From assembly GCA_001805895.1 (NCBI GenBank), contig MHHD01000066.1, positions 1 to 18,294 on the forward strand: a stretch of DNA of 18,294 nucleotides, written 5' to 3'. This DNA is from Omnitrophica WOR_2 bacterium RIFCSPLOWO2_12_FULL_51_8 (GTDB lineage: Bacteria; Omnitrophota; Gorgyraeia; Gygaellales; Profunditerraquicolaceae). A program made the translations under genes and the position numbers. The notes beneath the pieces were generated by a model. That model saw nothing but the letters and a program-made list of their open reading frames with translations. It did no database searches and was not told the origin of the DNA. Below, piece by piece: positions 6,818 through 14,027 of the stretch (within the stretch, counting starts at the first letter, position 1; each line of letters begins with the position of its first letter).

Positions 6818-8071
6818 ATGGGTAAAACAATTGCCGAAAAGATACTCAGCGCGCATGCCGGGCGGAGTTTAAAGGCGGGGGATTTCGCGCTCTGCAAAAT
6901 TGATTTCGCCTTTGGCCAGGACGGCACATCCAGCATCATCATCGATCGGCTCAAGGAGCTTGGGGCCAGGGGTCTGCGCACGAAATTTTGCATGGTCATC
7001 GACCACAGTTCACCCAGCCCCAGCGAAGGGGTGTCGCGGGTACACAAAAAAATGCGCTCCTTTGCCAAGGATTACGCTCAAACGCTTTACGATATCGGAT
7101 GCGGCGTCTGCCATCAGGTCATCCCGGAGTCCGGCCAGATTTTGCCCGGCGGCCTGATTCTGGGAGCTGATTCGCATGCTTCTACTTACGGGGCGCTGGG
7201 GGCGTTCTCTACCGGCGTAGGCTCCACCGACCTGGCTATTGCTCTGGCTACCGGAAAAAACTGGTTCAAGGTGCCGGGAACGTTGAAGATAATCGTTAAG
7301 GGGCGCTCCCCGAAAGGCATATTCGCCAAAGATATAATTTTACATATTATCGATAAGGTCCGCTCAGACGGGGCCACCTATAAGGCCCTGGAATTCAGCG
7401 GGCCGGCCATCAACCGGCTGGAGATGGACGGCCGCTTTACGATCTGCAATATGGCGGTGGAAATGGGCGCCAAGACCGGCTTTATGCCCCAGGACAAAAA
7501 AACACTTGCCTGGCTTAAGGGGAGGTTAAAAGGGAGGGCTAAAATTAATACTGTGGAGCCGGATGCCGACGCCTCCTACGAATCTACCCTGGAGTTTGAT
7601 GTCTCAAACCTGGCGCCTCAGGTGTCCCGGCCGCACAACGTAGACAATGTTACCTCGGTTAAAGAATTAAGGCGCGTAAAAATTAACCAGGCCTTTCTGG
7701 GTACCTGCACTAACGGAAGGCTGGATGACCTCAGGGTAGCTGCCGGGATTCTAAAAGGGAGAAAAGTCGCGCCATGCGTAAAATTTATCATCGCGCCCAG
7801 TTCGCGAGAGGTGCTTTTAGCCGCGCTCAAGGAAGGGCTGGCGGATATCTTTGTCAAGGCCGGCGCGGTGATCGTCGCTCCTGGCTGCGGGCCCTGCGTA
7901 GGCACGCATAGCGGTATTCCCGCAGACGGTGAAACGGTAATATCTTCGGCAAACCGGAATTTTAAGGGCCGCATGGGCAACCCTAACGCTTTCATCTATC
8001 TGGCTTCACCGGCAACGGTTGCCGCTTCGGCAGTAAAAGGCAGCATCGCTGACCCCCGGGGATTCTTATGA
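6818..8071 (+). CDS. aconitase-family dehydratase large subunit (LeuC / HacA type)
   Basis: This 417-aa protein is the iron-sulfur large subunit of the two-subunit LeuCD family (3-isopropylmalate dehydratase, homoaconitase or aconitase-like), of the short archaeal/Thermus type rather than the roughly 470-aa LeuC. Cluster ligands are visible: C297 in FLGTCTNGRLDD, and C357 and C360 in PGCGPCVGTHSG. Other family landmarks are IDHSSPSPSEG (61-71), GADSHASTYGALGAFSTGVG (116-135) and FKGRMGNPNAFIYLASP (382-398). Its partner small subunit is 1.2 kb downstream beyond pilT. Because an isocitrate-type dehydrogenase and malate dehydrogenase follow and no other leucine gene is present, I infer aconitase activity; 3-isopropylmalate or homoaconitate remain possible. 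Confidence 0.85.
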   Translation: MGKTIAEKILSAHAGRSLKAGDFALCKIDFAFGQDGTSSIIIDRLKELGARGLRTKFCMVIDHSSPSPSEGVSRVHKKMRSFAKDYAQTLYDIGCGVCHQVIPESGQILPGGLILGADSHASTYGALGAFSTGVGSTDLAIALATGKNWFKVPGTLKIIVKGRSPKGIFAKDIILHIIDKVRSDGATYKALEFSGPAINRLEMDGRFTICNMAVEMGAKTGFMPQDKKTLAWLKGRLKGRAKINTVEPDADASYESTLEFDVSNLAPQVSRPHNVDNVTSVKELRRVKINQAFLGTCTNGRLDDLRVAAGILKGRKVAPCVKFIIAPSSREVLLAALKEGLADIFVKAGAVIVAPGCGPCVGTHSGIPADGETVISSANRNFKGRMGNPNAFIYLASPATVAASAVKGSIADPRGFL

Positions 8072-8128
8072 CGCATTGTAACTTAAATAAGACTTGTATT
8101 GCACAGATGATCGCAGATGAAAAGAAAC

Positions 8129-8169
8129 AGATGATCGCAGATATTTTAAGACGTTATCTGTGATCATCT
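8129..8169 (+). other. 15-bp hairpin inside repeat copy 1
   Basis: AGATGATCGCAGATA (8129-8143) pairs with TATCTGTGATCATCT (8155-8169) over an 11-base loop, with a single G-T wobble. The upstream direct copy at 8104-8118 has nearly the same sequence as the left arm, so it could compete for the same right arm. There is no T run, so a classical terminator is unlikely. Confidence 0.6.
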
Positions 8170-8179
8170 TGTAGCATTT

Positions 8180-8226
8180 CCCGCTTTGCGGGATCCCGCT
8201 ATATTTGTTTTAATTTGGTGCGGGAT
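8180..8226. repeat. GC-rich palindromic block nested in repeat copy 1
   Basis: CCCGC 8180-8184 and GCGGG 8188-8192 form a hairpin over a TTT loop. ATCCCGC 8193-8199 pairs with GCGGGAT 8220-8226 over 20 AT-rich bases, and GCGGGATCCCGC at 8188-8199 is itself palindromic. This block sits where copy 2 of the surrounding repeat has almost nothing, so it looks like a second small palindromic element inserted into the first. Confidence 0.55.
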
Positions 8227-8269
8227 AATCTGTGCTAATCTGCGTAAAAATCAAATGGAGGTTAATAAA

Positions 8270-9316
8270 ATGGAAATAAAAGACCTGCTCCTATTGTGCG
8301 TCGAGAAACAGGCTTCGGATCTGCATATCACCGAGAAAGAGCCTCCGATATTGCGCATTGACGGGGCGCTGCACCGCACCGAATACCCGGCGCTTGCCAA
8401 GGCCGACCTGAAAAAGATGCTTTACGCCATCCTCACCGATACGCAAAAGGATATGTTTGAACGCAGCCTGGAGCTGGATTTTTCGCTGGCCTTGCCATCG
8501 ATGGACCGGTTCCGGGTGAATATCCATATGCAAAAGGGCTCGGTCGAAGGGGCCTTCCGGCGCGTCCCCAAAGAGATCCCTACAATAGAACAGCTGGGCC
8601 TGCCGCCGATCATTATCGAACTGGCGCGCAAGCCTAACGGTCTGGTCTTAATCACCGGCCCCACCGGGATGGGCAAGACTACCACTTTGGCGGCGATGAT
8701 CAACTTGATCAATAACGAGCGGGAGAGCTTAGTCATCTGCATCGAGGACCCGATCGAGTTTATTTTTTCCAATCGGAAAAGCATTATCAAGCAGAGGGAA
8801 GTTTACTCGGATACGCACTCTTTCTCCGAGTCGCTCAGGCACGCCCTGCGCCAGGACCCCAATATCATCGTGGTCGGAGAGATGCGCGACTTAGAGACCA
8901 TTTCCACCGCGCTTACCGCGGCAGAGACCGGACACTTGGTCCTGGCGACCCTGCATACGCCGGATGCGCCTCAAACCATAGAGAGGATCATCGATGTGTT
9001 CCCCCCGCACCAGCAGCAGCAGGTCAAGCTGCAGCTGGCAGATTGCCTGCAGGCAGTGATATCGCAGCTTTTGCTTCCCCACGCCTCCGGCAAGGGTCGC
9101 GTCCTGGCTACCGAGATCATGGTCGCTACCGCCGGCATCAGGAACCTGATCCGCGAGGCGGAGGTCGAACAAATCCCCACTATGATGCAGACCGGATCCC
9201 AGTATGGGATGAAGACCATGGATAAATCGCTGAAAGAATTGACGCAGAGGGGCCTGATCACTTTGGATACGGCGATGTCCAAGGTAAAAAACCCGGAGGA
9301 ATTCAAGCAGCTATGA
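8270..9316 (+). CDS. pilT: PilT-type pilus retraction ATPase
   Basis: PilT is the cytoplasmic hexameric ATPase that powers type IV pilus disassembly and twitching. 348 aa, the normal length. The N-terminal PAS-like part shows QASDLHITEKEPPILRIDG (14-32). The RecA-like domain has Walker A GPTGMGKTTT (130-139), the Asp box VICIEDPIEF (155-164), Walker B IIVVGEMRD (199-207) and the His box HLVLATLHT (222-230). GIRNLIRE (289-296) matches the PilT-specific AIRNLIRE motif, which favours PilT over PilB or PilU. GGAGG at 8257-8261 fixes ATG 8270; an upstream in-frame extension lies in repeat DNA. No other pilus gene is in the window. The stop overlaps the next start (ATGA), coupling pilT to an unrelated metabolic gene. 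Confidence 0.95.
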   Translation: MEIKDLLLLCVEKQASDLHITEKEPPILRIDGALHRTEYPALAKADLKKMLYAILTDTQKDMFERSLELDFSLALPSMDRFRVNIHMQKGSVEGAFRRVPKEIPTIEQLGLPPIIIELARKPNGLVLITGPTGMGKTTTLAAMINLINNERESLVICIEDPIEFIFSNRKSIIKQREVYSDTHSFSESLRHALRQDPNIIVVGEMRDLETISTALTAAETGHLVLATLHTPDAPQTIERIIDVFPPHQQQQVKLQLADCLQAVISQLLLPHASGKGRVLATEIMVATAGIRNLIREAEVEQIPTMMQTGSQYGMKTMDKSLKELTQRGLITLDTAMSKVKNPEEFKQL

Positions 9317-9810
9317 TACTGGAAGGCCGGGCAATAAAGTTGGGCGATAACATCAACACCGATCTTATCATCTCCGGGAGGTATAAGTTCGCCATCACCG
9401 ATATTAAAGAGCTCGCCAGGCATATCATGGAAGATATCGACCCGCGCTTTGCGGACAAGATCGAGCCTGGTGTTTCGATTATCGCGGCGGGAAAAAATTT
9501 CGGCATGGGTTCTTCGCGCGAGCAGGCGCCTTTAGTAATCAAGGAATCGGGCATCGCGGCGATCCTGGCAAAATCGTTCGCCAGGATTTTTTACCGCAAT
9601 AGCTTCAATATCGGCTTAACCCTGATCGAAACCGATACGGATAAGATAGCGGAAGGGGAGGAGCTCCGTATCGATCTGGACAAGGGGGTAGTCCGCGGCA
9701 GCGGCAGAGAGCATAAGATCAAGCCGTTCCCCCGCTTTATGCAGCAGTTATTAGCTGAAGGCGGGATGGTCAACTATTACAAAAAATACGGCAAACTGCC
9801 GGAGGTATAG
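9313..9810 (+). CDS. aconitase-family dehydratase small subunit (LeuD / HacB type)
   Basis: A 165-aa swivelling-domain subunit that pairs with the LeuC-type protein at 6818-8071 to form the hydro-lyase active site. Landmarks: GDNINTDLIISGRY (11-24), the conserved GKNFGMGSSREQAP (60-73) and AKSFARIFYRNSFNIGL (86-102). The specificity loop after GRY reads KFAITD (25-30). It is neither the YLRT reported for homoaconitase nor the YLVY/YLVM type of 3-isopropylmalate dehydratase, so the substrate is open; aconitase activity fits the isocitrate dehydrogenase gene that starts directly after the stop. Start ATG 9313 overlaps the pilT stop. Confidence 0.87.
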   Translation: MILEGRAIKLGDNINTDLIISGRYKFAITDIKELARHIMEDIDPRFADKIEPGVSIIAAGKNFGMGSSREQAPLVIKESGIAAILAKSFARIFYRNSFNIGLTLIETDTDKIAEGEELRIDLDKGVVRGSGREHKIKPFPRFMQQLLAEGGMVNYYKKYGKLPEV

Positions 9811-10890
9811 ATGGCGCGCAAGGTTACCCTGATTGCCGGTGACGGGATCGGGCCGGAAGTGGTTGAGGCGGCCAGGAGGTGTATTGACGCCACCGGAGTC
9901 AGGATCGAATGGGAAGAGGCGGCTGCCGGAGAGCCGGCGCAGAAAAAATACGGGGAGCTGCTCCCGCAAGAAACGTTGGATTCCATCCGGAAAAACGGCG
10001 CGGCCCTGAAAGGGCCGATTACCACTCCTATCGGAGGAGGTTTTCGCTCAGTGAACGTCGCTATCCGGCAGGCGCTTGACCTCTACGTATCCTTGAGGCC
10101 GGCGAAATCTTACCCCGGGGTCAAGAGTAATTACCGGGATATCGATTTGGTGGTCATCCGCGAGAACAGCGAAGACCTTTACGCGGGCATAGAATTCGAG
10201 GGGGGCCGGAAAGGAACCGAAGAATTAATCAGGCGGATCGAAACGCTCAGCAAAAAGAAGATCCGCCCCGGTTCCGGCATCTCCATCAAGCCGATTTCAG
10301 AATTTGCCTCAAAAAGAATAGCGCGGTTCGCCTTTGATTACGCGGTTAAAACCGGCCGCAAAAAGGTTACCGCCGTGCATAAGGCTAATATCATGAAATT
10401 TACCGATGGCGTTTTTTTGCATGCCGCCCGGGAAGCGGCTAAAGAGTACGCAGGTAAAATTGACTTTAGCGAGGCGATTGTGGATAATATGTGTATGCAG
10501 TTGGTGCAGAAACCGCAAGCCTATGATGTGCTGGTATTGCCTAACCTTTACGGAGATATCATCTCTGACCTTTGCGCCGGGCTGATTGGCGGTTTAGGCG
10601 TGGCCCCGGGCGCCAATATCGGGGAGAATATAGCGGTCTTTGAGGCGGTGCATGGCTCAGCGCCAAAATATCAGGGGCAGAATAGGGTTAACCCTGCGGC
10701 GATGATCCTCTCCGGGGCCCTGATGCTGCGCTACCTTGGCGAAGAAGAGGCGGCCAACCGGCTGGAAAATGCGGTAAAGGCGGTAATCAGCGAAGGAAAA
10801 TCAGTAACTTACGACCTTCTGCCCGGGACAGCGGATGCAGCCGCGGTTGGCACCAAAGAAATGGCCTCCAGCATCATCTCCCATCTCTAG
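9811..10890 (+). CDS. icd: isocitrate dehydrogenase (decarboxylating-dehydrogenase family)
   Basis: The enzyme would oxidise isocitrate to 2-oxoglutarate. 359 aa, the short form of the isocitrate/isopropylmalate dehydrogenase family. Landmarks: GDGIGPEV (10-17); the substrate loop FRSVNVAIRQALDLYVSLRP (78-97), whose S80, N82, R86 and R96 match the isocitrate-binding S-x-N-x-x-x-R pattern rather than the isopropylmalate one; VIRENSEDLYAGIE (115-128); K191 in HKANIMKFTDG; D225; and the NLYGDIISDLCAGL metal site (245-258) with D249 and D253. The coenzyme region HGSAPKYQGQNRVNP has K286, Y287 and V293, resembling the NADP determinants of E. coli Icd. It starts one base after the small-subunit stop, so the two are probably co-translated. 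Confidence 0.86.
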   Translation: MARKVTLIAGDGIGPEVVEAARRCIDATGVRIEWEEAAAGEPAQKKYGELLPQETLDSIRKNGAALKGPITTPIGGGFRSVNVAIRQALDLYVSLRPAKSYPGVKSNYRDIDLVVIRENSEDLYAGIEFEGGRKGTEELIRRIETLSKKKIRPGSGISIKPISEFASKRIARFAFDYAVKTGRKKVTAVHKANIMKFTDGVFLHAAREAAKEYAGKIDFSEAIVDNMCMQLVQKPQAYDVLVLPNLYGDIISDLCAGLIGGLGVAPGANIGENIAVFEAVHGSAPKYQGQNRVNPAAMILSGALMLRYLGEEEAANRLENAVKAVISEGKSVTYDLLPGTADAAAVGTKEMASSIISHL

Positions 10891-10946
10891 GGACGTTTCC
10901 AAAATCAATCGAGGGACGTTTCCAGAATCGTTCGGGAAAGTGTCCC
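10890..10946. repeat. GGGACGTTTCC repeat with hairpin
   Basis: GGGACGTTTCC occurs at 10890-10900 and 10913-10923, and a related inverted arm, GGGAAAGTGTCCC, lies at 10934-10946. The second copy and the inverted arm can pair (GGGAC with GTCCC, TTTCC with GGAAA) around the intervening bases. The element begins inside the icd stop codon and ends about 12 bases before the mdh start, filling the whole gap. It is unrelated in sequence to the repeat pair at 8073 and 11900. Confidence 0.6.
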
Positions 10947-10957
10947 TTAAAAAAAAT

Positions 10958-11884
10958 ATGAGCGGCAGGAAGATAAGCGTTATCGGTGCAGGGAGCGTAG
11001 GAAGCACAACCGCGATGCGCCTGGCGCAGGAAAATCTTGGCGAAATCGCCTTAGTGGACATCGTGAAGGGGCTGGCTAAGGGCAAGGCGCTGGATTTAGA
11101 GGACGCCCGGCCGATTTTAAAAAATAATTACCAAATTAGCGGCTTTGACGACATCGAACGGATCAAGGGGTAGGATATTGTTGTCATCACCGCCGGGCTT
11201 ATCCGCAAGCCAGGGATGACCCGCGAAGAATTACTGCGGAAAAATTCGCAGATAGCCAAAGAAATCTGCCTGCACATAAAGGAACTGGCCGCTCAGGCAA
11301 TCGTAATCGTAATTACCAATCCGCTGGATTTAATGACCCAGCTTGCCCTAAAAATAACCGGATTCAGCGCGGCCCGGGTAATCGGCATGGGGATAAGCTT
11401 AGATGCCGCCAGATTAGCGAACCTGATCAGCCGGCAGTTAGATATACCGGCCATTGACATCGAGCCCTGCGTCATCGGCAGCCACGGCGAAGGCATGCTG
11501 GTTCTGCCCAGGCTCACTAAAGTCAAAGGGGTTTGCTTAGAGGAATTTCTCGATAAGGAAACGATAAAATCCCTGGTGGAGAAGACTCTCGGCCGCGGCC
11601 TGGAAATCGTTACCCTCCTGGGCGCGGGCAGCGCCTATTTTGCCCCTTCCGCCGCCGCGTCAGTGCTGGTCAGGTCAATCGTAAAGGATGAAAAGCGCGT
11701 TATCGGCGCCTGTGCTTGCCTCTCCGGCGAATACGGCATCAAAGATGTCTGTATTGGCGTGCCTTGCCGCATTGGCCGCGAGGGCATAGAGAAAATTATT
11801 GAGTTGGAATTAAACCAAGAGGAGCAAAGACTGCTTCGGCAATCAGCAGAAAAACTTAAAACCCAATATCGCTATATTGCTTAG
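10958..11884 (+). pseudogene. mdh: malate dehydrogenase (LDH/MDH family), interrupted by in-frame TAG
   Basis: Malate dehydrogenase interconverts malate and oxaloacetate with NAD. Read through, the gene encodes a 308-residue protein of normal length. Visible are the Rossmann motif GAGSVGSTTA (10-19), D34 at the end of strand 2 (NAD preference), the loop ITAGLIRKPGMTREELL (77-93) with R83 and R89, N121 in ITNPLDLM, D149/R152 in ISLDAARL, and the catalytic H176 in GSHGEGM. Codon 72 (11171-11173) is TAG, between IERIKG and DIVVITAG; the frame is unchanged on both sides and nothing else is damaged. A C-to-T change from CAG, or C-to-A from TCG (Ser, common in this position), would create it. It may be a recent nonsense mutation or a sequence error. 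No Shine-Dalgarno is evident before ATG 10958. Confidence 0.85.
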
Positions 11885-11899
11885 TCAACTAAATAAGGG

Positions 11900-12035
11900 T
11901 TTGATTTTTACGCAGATTAGCACAGATGAGAAGATGCAAGATGGCCACAGATAACGTCTTAAAATATCTGCGATCATCTGTTTCTTTTCATCTGCGATCA
12001 TCTGTGCAATACGACTCTTATTTAAGTTACAATGC
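11900..12035 (-). repeat. dispersed intergenic repeat, copy 2 (inverted)
   Basis: This is the reverse complement of the element at 8073-8255, without most of the 8171-8227 block. It starts 15 bases after the mdh stop and ends just before the dihydrolipoamide dehydrogenase start, filling the gap. Its hairpin (AGATGGCCACAGATA 11940-11954 with TATCTGCGATCATCT 11965-11979) has two mismatches and a wobble compared with one wobble in copy 1. No coding capacity. Confidence 0.9.
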
Positions 12036-12043
12036 ACCATAAT

Positions 12044-13339
12044 ATGGCTTATGATTATGATTTAGCGGTAATCGGCGCCGGCTGGGCCGGCTTTAATGCC
12101 GCCAGGCAGGCGCAGCGGTCGGGGTTAAAGGCCTGCCTGCTGGAAAAATCACGTATCGGCGGCACCTGCCTGAACCTCGGATGTATCCCCACCAAGGCCC
12201 TGATCCAATCCGCCAAAACCTATAACCTGGCGAAAAAAGCGTCAAACTTCGGAGTGGAAATCTCCGGGCTAAACTTCAACTTTGTCAAGGCCCAGGCACG
12301 CAAAGACAACCTCATCCGAGAACTGCGGCAGGGTATGCAGGCCGGCCTTAAAGGGGCCGATTACATAAATTCATCTGCAGAATTAAAATCCAATCAGGAA
12401 ATAAAATCCGCGGGGAAAGTCATCAGCGCAAAATATATCATTATCGCCGCCGGCTCGAGGCCGACAGAGCTTCCGGGGTTCGAATTCGATAACAAGAATA
12501 TCCTCTCCAGCGATCAGCTCCTGGAAATAAAGGCGCTGCCGCAATCGCTGTTAATTATCGGCGGCGGGGTAATCGGCTGCGAATTCGCCTCTCTGTTCGC
12601 CGCGCTGGGGACAAAGGTGGCTGTCGCCGAAAAGATGCCCCGGCTCCTGCCGGGAGAGGACCAGGAGGTTTCCAAAAAGATAGAGACAGTCTTTAAAAAG
12701 CGGGGGATTAAGGTAGACACCAACACCGATGCGCGCTCCCTGAGCCTCAGCGATTATTCCCTTACCTTGGTCTGCGTAGGAAGGATGCCGGTCACCGCAG
12801 GCTTAGGCCTGGAAGGGATAGGCGTAAAAGTTGAGCGGTCCGCAATCTTAACTAACGAATATCTTCAGACCAGCATCCCCAATATCTTCGCGGCAGGCGA
12901 CTGTACCGCTAAAATCATGCTGGCGCATTTTGCCGCTTATCAGGGGATAGTCAGCGCCCAAAACTGCGCCTATCCCGACGCGCTGGAAAAAGCGGATAAC
13001 CCCGCCATACCCAATTGTATTTTTACCGATCCGGAGGCCGCCAGCGTCGGGCTGTCGGAGGCGCAGGCAAACCGGATCGGGATCGAGGTAAACCTGCACA
13101 GGTTTGATTTCTTGGGTTCCGGCATGGCAAGGATCCTGGATGAAACAGAGGGGTTCATAAAGATCGTTTCTCAGCGAGACAGCGGCGAAATCATCGGCGC
13201 CGCGATAATCGGCCCCCGGGCTGCCGAGTTGATCGGCATCTTAACCCTGGCTATCTCCAGCCGCCTCAAGGTCTCTCAGGTTAGAGACACTATCTTTGCC
13301 CATCCCACGGTCTCAGAATCAATCAAGGAAGCATTATAA
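12044..13339 (+). CDS. lpdA: dihydrolipoamide dehydrogenase
   Basis: The flavoprotein E3 reoxidises dihydrolipoyl groups of 2-oxoacid dehydrogenases or the glycine cleavage system, passing electrons to NAD. Landmarks: FAD-binding VIGAGWAGFNAA (9-20), the redox disulfide C42/C47 in GGTCLNLGCIPTK, the NAD-binding LIIGGGVIGCEFA, FAD-binding IFAAGDC, and the C-terminal dimerisation domain with the catalytic pair H420 and E425 in FAHPTVSES. At about 431 aa it is compact against the usual 460-475. ATG 12044 gives MAYDYDLAVIGAG; an ATG at 12032 would start inside the preceding repeat. lipB starts 5 bases after its stop. Confidence 0.92.
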   Translation: MAYDYDLAVIGAGWAGFNAARQAQRSGLKACLLEKSRIGGTCLNLGCIPTKALIQSAKTYNLAKKASNFGVEISGLNFNFVKAQARKDNLIRELRQGMQAGLKGADYINSSAELKSNQEIKSAGKVISAKYIIIAAGSRPTELPGFEFDNKNILSSDQLLEIKALPQSLLIIGGGVIGCEFASLFAALGTKVAVAEKMPRLLPGEDQEVSKKIETVFKKRGIKVDTNTDARSLSLSDYSLTLVCVGRMPVTAGLGLEGIGVKVERSAILTNEYLQTSIPNIFAAGDCTAKIMLAHFAAYQGIVSAQNCAYPDALEKADNPAIPNCIFTDPEAASVGLSEAQANRIGIEVNLHRFDFLGSGMARILDETEGFIKIVSQRDSGEIIGAAIIGPRAAELIGILTLAISSRLKVSQVRDTIFAHPTVSESIKEAL

Positions 13340-13344
13340 GGACG

Positions 13345-13992
13345 ATGCGGTTCGAGGTATTTGACTTAGGCCTTGTTGCCTATAAAGAGGCCTGGGACTT
13401 TCAGAAAGAGATTTTTGCTAAAGTAAAAAGCGGGTCGATCGAATCCGCGTTGATACTCTGCCGGCATTTTCCCGTGATTACCCTGGGCAGGCTGGCTGAT
13501 GAACGAAATATTTTATCTGATAGCCGGCAATTGAACCTGAGGCAAATTGAAATATACCGGACAGAACGCGGGGGAGACATCAGCTATCATGGCCCCGGGC
13601 AGCTGATTGCCTACCCGGTTTTCAACCTGAGTTACCTCAAAAAAGATATCCATTGGTTCCTGCGCTATCTGGAGAGGATCATCATAACTTTTTTATCGGA
13701 TTGCGGGGCAGCGGCAAAGGCCCGGCCCGGCTTGACCGGCGTCTGGATAGGCGATAGAAAAATTGCTTCTATCGGCATCGCCATCAGGAATTGGATCAGC
13801 TTCCACGGCTTTAGCGTAAATATCAGCTCAAACGACCTGGATAATTTTCGGTTGATTAGGCCCTGCGGAATGAATATCGAAATGACTTGTCTGGAGCGGG
13901 AGACCGGCCAGCTTATGGAAATGAACGATTTATCGCTCTGCCTCATCCAATCCATCCCGAAAACGCTTGACGCAAGCGCATTGGGGTGCTAA
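13345..13992 (+). CDS. lipB: octanoyl-[ACP]:protein N-octanoyltransferase
   Basis: LipB moves an octanoyl group from acyl carrier protein to the lysine of a lipoyl domain, the first step of lipoate assembly. 215 aa, normal length. Landmarks: ITLGRLADERNIL (45-57), RGGDISYHGPGQLIAYPV (75-92), LTGVWIGDRKIASIGIAIR (130-148) with the catalytic lysine K139, FHGFSVNI (153-160), and the catalytic cysteine C174 in RPCGM. An AAGGAC lies just before the ATG, overlapping the end of the upstream gene. The next gene encodes a lipoyl domain, its likely substrate; the lipoyl synthase LipA is not in the window. Confidence 0.95.
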   Translation: MRFEVFDLGLVAYKEAWDFQKEIFAKVKSGSIESALILCRHFPVITLGRLADERNILSDSRQLNLRQIEIYRTERGGDISYHGPGQLIAYPVFNLSYLKKDIHWFLRYLERIIITFLSDCGAAAKARPGLTGVWIGDRKIASIGIAIRNWISFHGFSVNISSNDLDNFRLIRPCGMNIEMTCLERETGQLMEMNDLSLCLIQSIPKTLDASALGC

Positions 13993-14027
13993 ATTATGGT
14001 TAAACGTAGTGATGAAGGAGGAATAGG

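Larger units (their letters stand above)
8073..8255 (+). repeat. dispersed intergenic repeat, copy 1 (direct)
   Basis: This 183-base stretch matches the reverse complement of 11900-12035. Positions 8073-8170 align with 12035-11938 at 94 of 98 bases by my hand alignment, and 8228-8255 aligns with 11927-11900 at 28 of 28. Between them, copy 1 has an extra block (8171-8227) largely absent in copy 2. Inside are a direct repeat of CAGATGATCGCAGAT (8104-8118 and 8128-8142, period 24) and a hairpin. The element fills the gap from the end of the aconitase-type gene to the pilT ribosome-binding site. No coding capacity. Confidence 0.9.

Noticed and set aside
8104..8142. CRISPR-like direct repeats in the 8.1-kb gap
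   Set aside because: Only two 15-base units with a 9-base gap; they are parts of a hairpin-forming dispersed repeat and no cas gene is present.
8186..8269. N-terminal extension of PilT from an upstream TTG
   Set aside because: The extension lies in the dispersed repeat and GGAGG at 8257-8261 fits ATG 8270, where PilT homology begins.
51..11173. Alternative genetic code (TGA or TAG read as an amino acid)
   Set aside because: Both codons end many conserved genes here at the expected length, and no other internal TGA or TAG is found in the conserved genes.
11216..11884. A separate short gene for the downstream part of malate dehydrogenase
   Set aside because: It lacks the nucleotide-binding domain and is in the same frame as the upstream piece, so it is one gene broken by a stop. 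No ribosome-binding site is evident before 11216.
12004..12033. Promoter for lpdA with TACAAT at 12028-12033
   Set aside because: The -10 box is followed too closely by the start at 12044 and no convincing -35 box lies 17 bases upstream.
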